6,415 nucleotides of DNA, from NCBI GenBank assembly GCA_903837025.1, contig CAILTC010000054.1:1-6415 (forward strand), in the 5' to 3' direction. The notes beneath the pieces were generated by a model that made no database searches, was not told the DNA's origin, and saw only the letters and a program-made list of their open reading frames with translations. A program made the translations under genes and the position numbers. Shown piece after piece: positions 6,101 through 6,415 of this stretch. Numbering within the stretch: position 1 is the first letter of the stretch; the number at the start of each line of letters is the position of its first letter. The stretch comes from an uncultured Bacteroidota bacterium. GTDB lineage: Bacteria; Bacteroidota; Bacteroidia; Flavobacteriales; Flavobacteriaceae.

Positions 6101-6415
6101 ACAACAGCTGGAAACCTTTTGCCTATTTCAACTCCTTTGCAAGATGGGAAAACCTATTATGCAACGCAAACGCTAATGGGTTGCGAAAACCCAACTAGAT
6201 TGGCTGTTTCGGTATCCCTAATTACCTCTTTGCCTGCTAATAATTATTCGGAATCATTTTGTGATGATTTGAATGATGGAACAGAAACCGTGAATTTAAG
6301 CAATTACAATTCCGATATTATTTCGAATATTAATTATAATTTCTCTTATTATAATTCTCATTCTGGTGCCGAAAATGAAACGGCAGCCGATAAAATAAGT
6401 AACATTACCAATTAT
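3125..6415 (+). CDS. Secreted multidomain protein: seven-repeat beta-propeller plus PKD, HYR and Ig_7-like domains (3' partial)
   Basis: The frame from the ATG at 3125 stays open for 1,097 codons to the window edge, so the C-terminus is missing. Residues 1-18 (MKHKLLILFLLLSSSIFA, then Q) form a classical Sec signal peptide, which fixes the start. Residues about 22-262 contain a conserved N-terminal domain (IGFKENKGQI...) of the type that precedes SBBP propellers (DUF7948-like). Seven WGTYYGG-type repeats follow, at 268, 340, 400, 471, 537, 603 and 667. Each is paired with a GNIYFTG-like and an AFLVKF-like strand, ending near 722. Then come a PKD/Ig-like domain (about 727-804, WSGPNGFSS), a HYR-like domain (about 805-880, EPPVPNLATLPTITGDC), two tandem Ig_7-like modules (about 884-957 and 958-1035, KWYD...TYYA.QT..GCE), and the start of another module (SFCDDLNDGTETVNL). 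This layout is typical of Flavobacterium proteins with a T9SS type B C-terminal signal, which I expect beyond 6415 but cannot see. The protein should be cell-surface or released, with an adhesive or carbohydrate-binding role possible. No catalytic motif was found. It is divergent from the radical SAM gene. Confidence 0.92.
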   Translation, partial: MKHKLLILFLLLSSSIFAQNKNQSIGFKENKGQIIDQKGKPNPDVKFLLNTHGLNVQIKNNGFSYDIYETKKHPLSDKQKEKLHPFSHSENNKEKLPDYSLEYIYHRIDIDFVNSNPKVELVTEEKSKDYDNYYNVPNKPDGVLMVHQYKQITYKNIYPNIDVVFSIPKDSLKAVEYNFVVHPNGKISDIQLKLNGAKTDLVDNKIRMQVRFGEMEETLPTSWTENGKDKKEIAVGYKKIRKDVYGFESKENIANKTVIIDPVPTRLWGTFYGDETNSGNLTFTDIDTDIAGNIYFTGYTMSKSGSYATSGAHQTSVIDPITISYDGIIVKFDSDGKRLWGTFYGGKGRDLINGLKIDFENNLIVTGNTDSKTNISTTNTMKGYEDAFLVKFNSSGERIWGRYFGGEVDESAFDVDVDISNNIYIVGTTRSYTGISINNTYQTLLNNAGTISNSSNDAFIAKFDKNGIIIWSTYVGGESLDELRCIKVGTDFLVTGGNTFSTTNISTPGTFQENHNSSIFSWDGMVFKFSLDGNRIWSTYYGGESGLDLIKTIELDDENNVYIGGTTGSKTNIATSGCFDESNNMGLEKGFIAKLNKDGQRVFGTYFGAYTIIYSIIYKNNFLYLGGMGGLNPFYKSTPITTPCAYKREGLAEGYIGKFSTSGNLIMGTFTGGFDQYSENKISVKNNNIIIGGTTVSTIETDSNSYQQNLLGSKNFYLMKFTEDINFSISASLSSNSPVCIGKKLTFNVDSGYDYSWSGPNGFSSNLQNPFIDNTTIANNGVYNLIVSNNCGLQKSYDINIVIGDIEPPVPNLATLPTITGDCNTTITTIPTATDACAGAITATTASPLSYSLPGTYTIVWDYDDGNTNISHQNQKVTINNKPLPTVTSPQYFCIQQNTTINEIAITGQNIKWYDTSTNGNLLTNTTSLQSGITYYASQTINGCESSRTPILINIQNTAAPTATTPQSFCTSQNPTLNNLVVAGTTLKWYDATTAGNLLPISTPLQDGKTYYATQTLMGCENPTRLAVSVSLITSLPANNYSESFCDDLNDGTETVNLSNYNSDIISNINYNFSYYNSHSGAENETAADKISNITNY
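3920..5290 (+). repeat. Seven beta-propeller (SBBP-like) protein repeats
   Basis: Within the secreted protein the motif (R/K)xWGTYYGGE recurs seven times. Its central aromatic, or the equivalent Phe or Met, lies at residues 268, 340, 400, 471, 537, 603 and 667, at intervals of 60-72 residues. Before each later copy stands an F(I/L)(A/V)KFxxxG strand. The sequence starts with a WGT strand and ends with a lone FYLMKF strand (about 716-721). The first strand can therefore complete the last blade, as in circularly closed seven-bladed propellers. The repeats have diverged at the DNA level and are recognisable mainly in protein. Confidence 0.75.
5774..6229 (+). repeat. Tandem duplication encoding two Ig_7-like modules
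   Basis: Two adjacent units of 228 bases (76 residues) align without gaps around their core. AAAATGGTATGAT occurs at both 5857 and 6085, and the TTTTGTA...CAAAAT, TATTATGC..CGCAAAC and GG(C/T)TGCGAAA segments recur at the same offset. Each unit encodes PQ.FC...KWYD...TYYA.QT..GCE. This is an in-frame module duplication within the secreted protein. The two Cys per unit could form one disulfide each. Confidence 0.75.

Overview
The window looks like chromosomal DNA from a low-GC member of the Bacteroidota, most likely Flavobacterium or a close relative. The grounds are AT-rich sequence, starts without Shine-Dalgarno sequences, TAnnTTTG-type -7 promoter boxes, and a large secreted modular protein of the kind exported by the type IX secretion system (T9SS). 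The genus is an inference from style, not from a marker gene.

Layout: bases 1-126 are A-rich leader DNA with a wide 7-bp inverted repeat. Bases 127-702 (+) encode a small lipoprotein with two CxxCH (c-heme type) motifs that flank a beta-sandwich-like segment. A strong 14-bp hairpin followed by eight T closes this gene at 728-771. Convergent to it, 770-2983 (-) encodes a large radical SAM protein with a B12-binding-like N-terminal region. It has an unusual CX4CX2C cluster motif and a small in-frame heptanucleotide-repeat insertion. The 123-bp region 3002-3124 is a divergent promoter region with a good Bacteroidota promoter for the radical SAM gene and a weaker one for the rightward gene. From 3125 to the window end (+) runs one uninterrupted reading frame of 1,097 codons with no stop, so it is 3'-truncated. 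It encodes a secreted multidomain protein: signal peptide, conserved N-terminal domain, seven beta-propeller repeats, PKD/Ig-like domain, HYR-like domain, two tandem Ig_7-like modules, and the beginning of a further module.

The three genes are each separately transcribed (convergent, then divergent), so nothing shows that they form one pathway. Two encode envelope or extracellular proteins and one a predicted cytoplasmic metalloenzyme. I saw no RNA genes, CRISPR arrays, transposases or phage genes. I do not see a clear new multi-gene system. The points most worth a second look are the diheme-like lipoprotein architecture, the atypical radical SAM cluster motif, the heptamer repeat inside that gene, and its promoter/operator layout, which also corrects its start codon.
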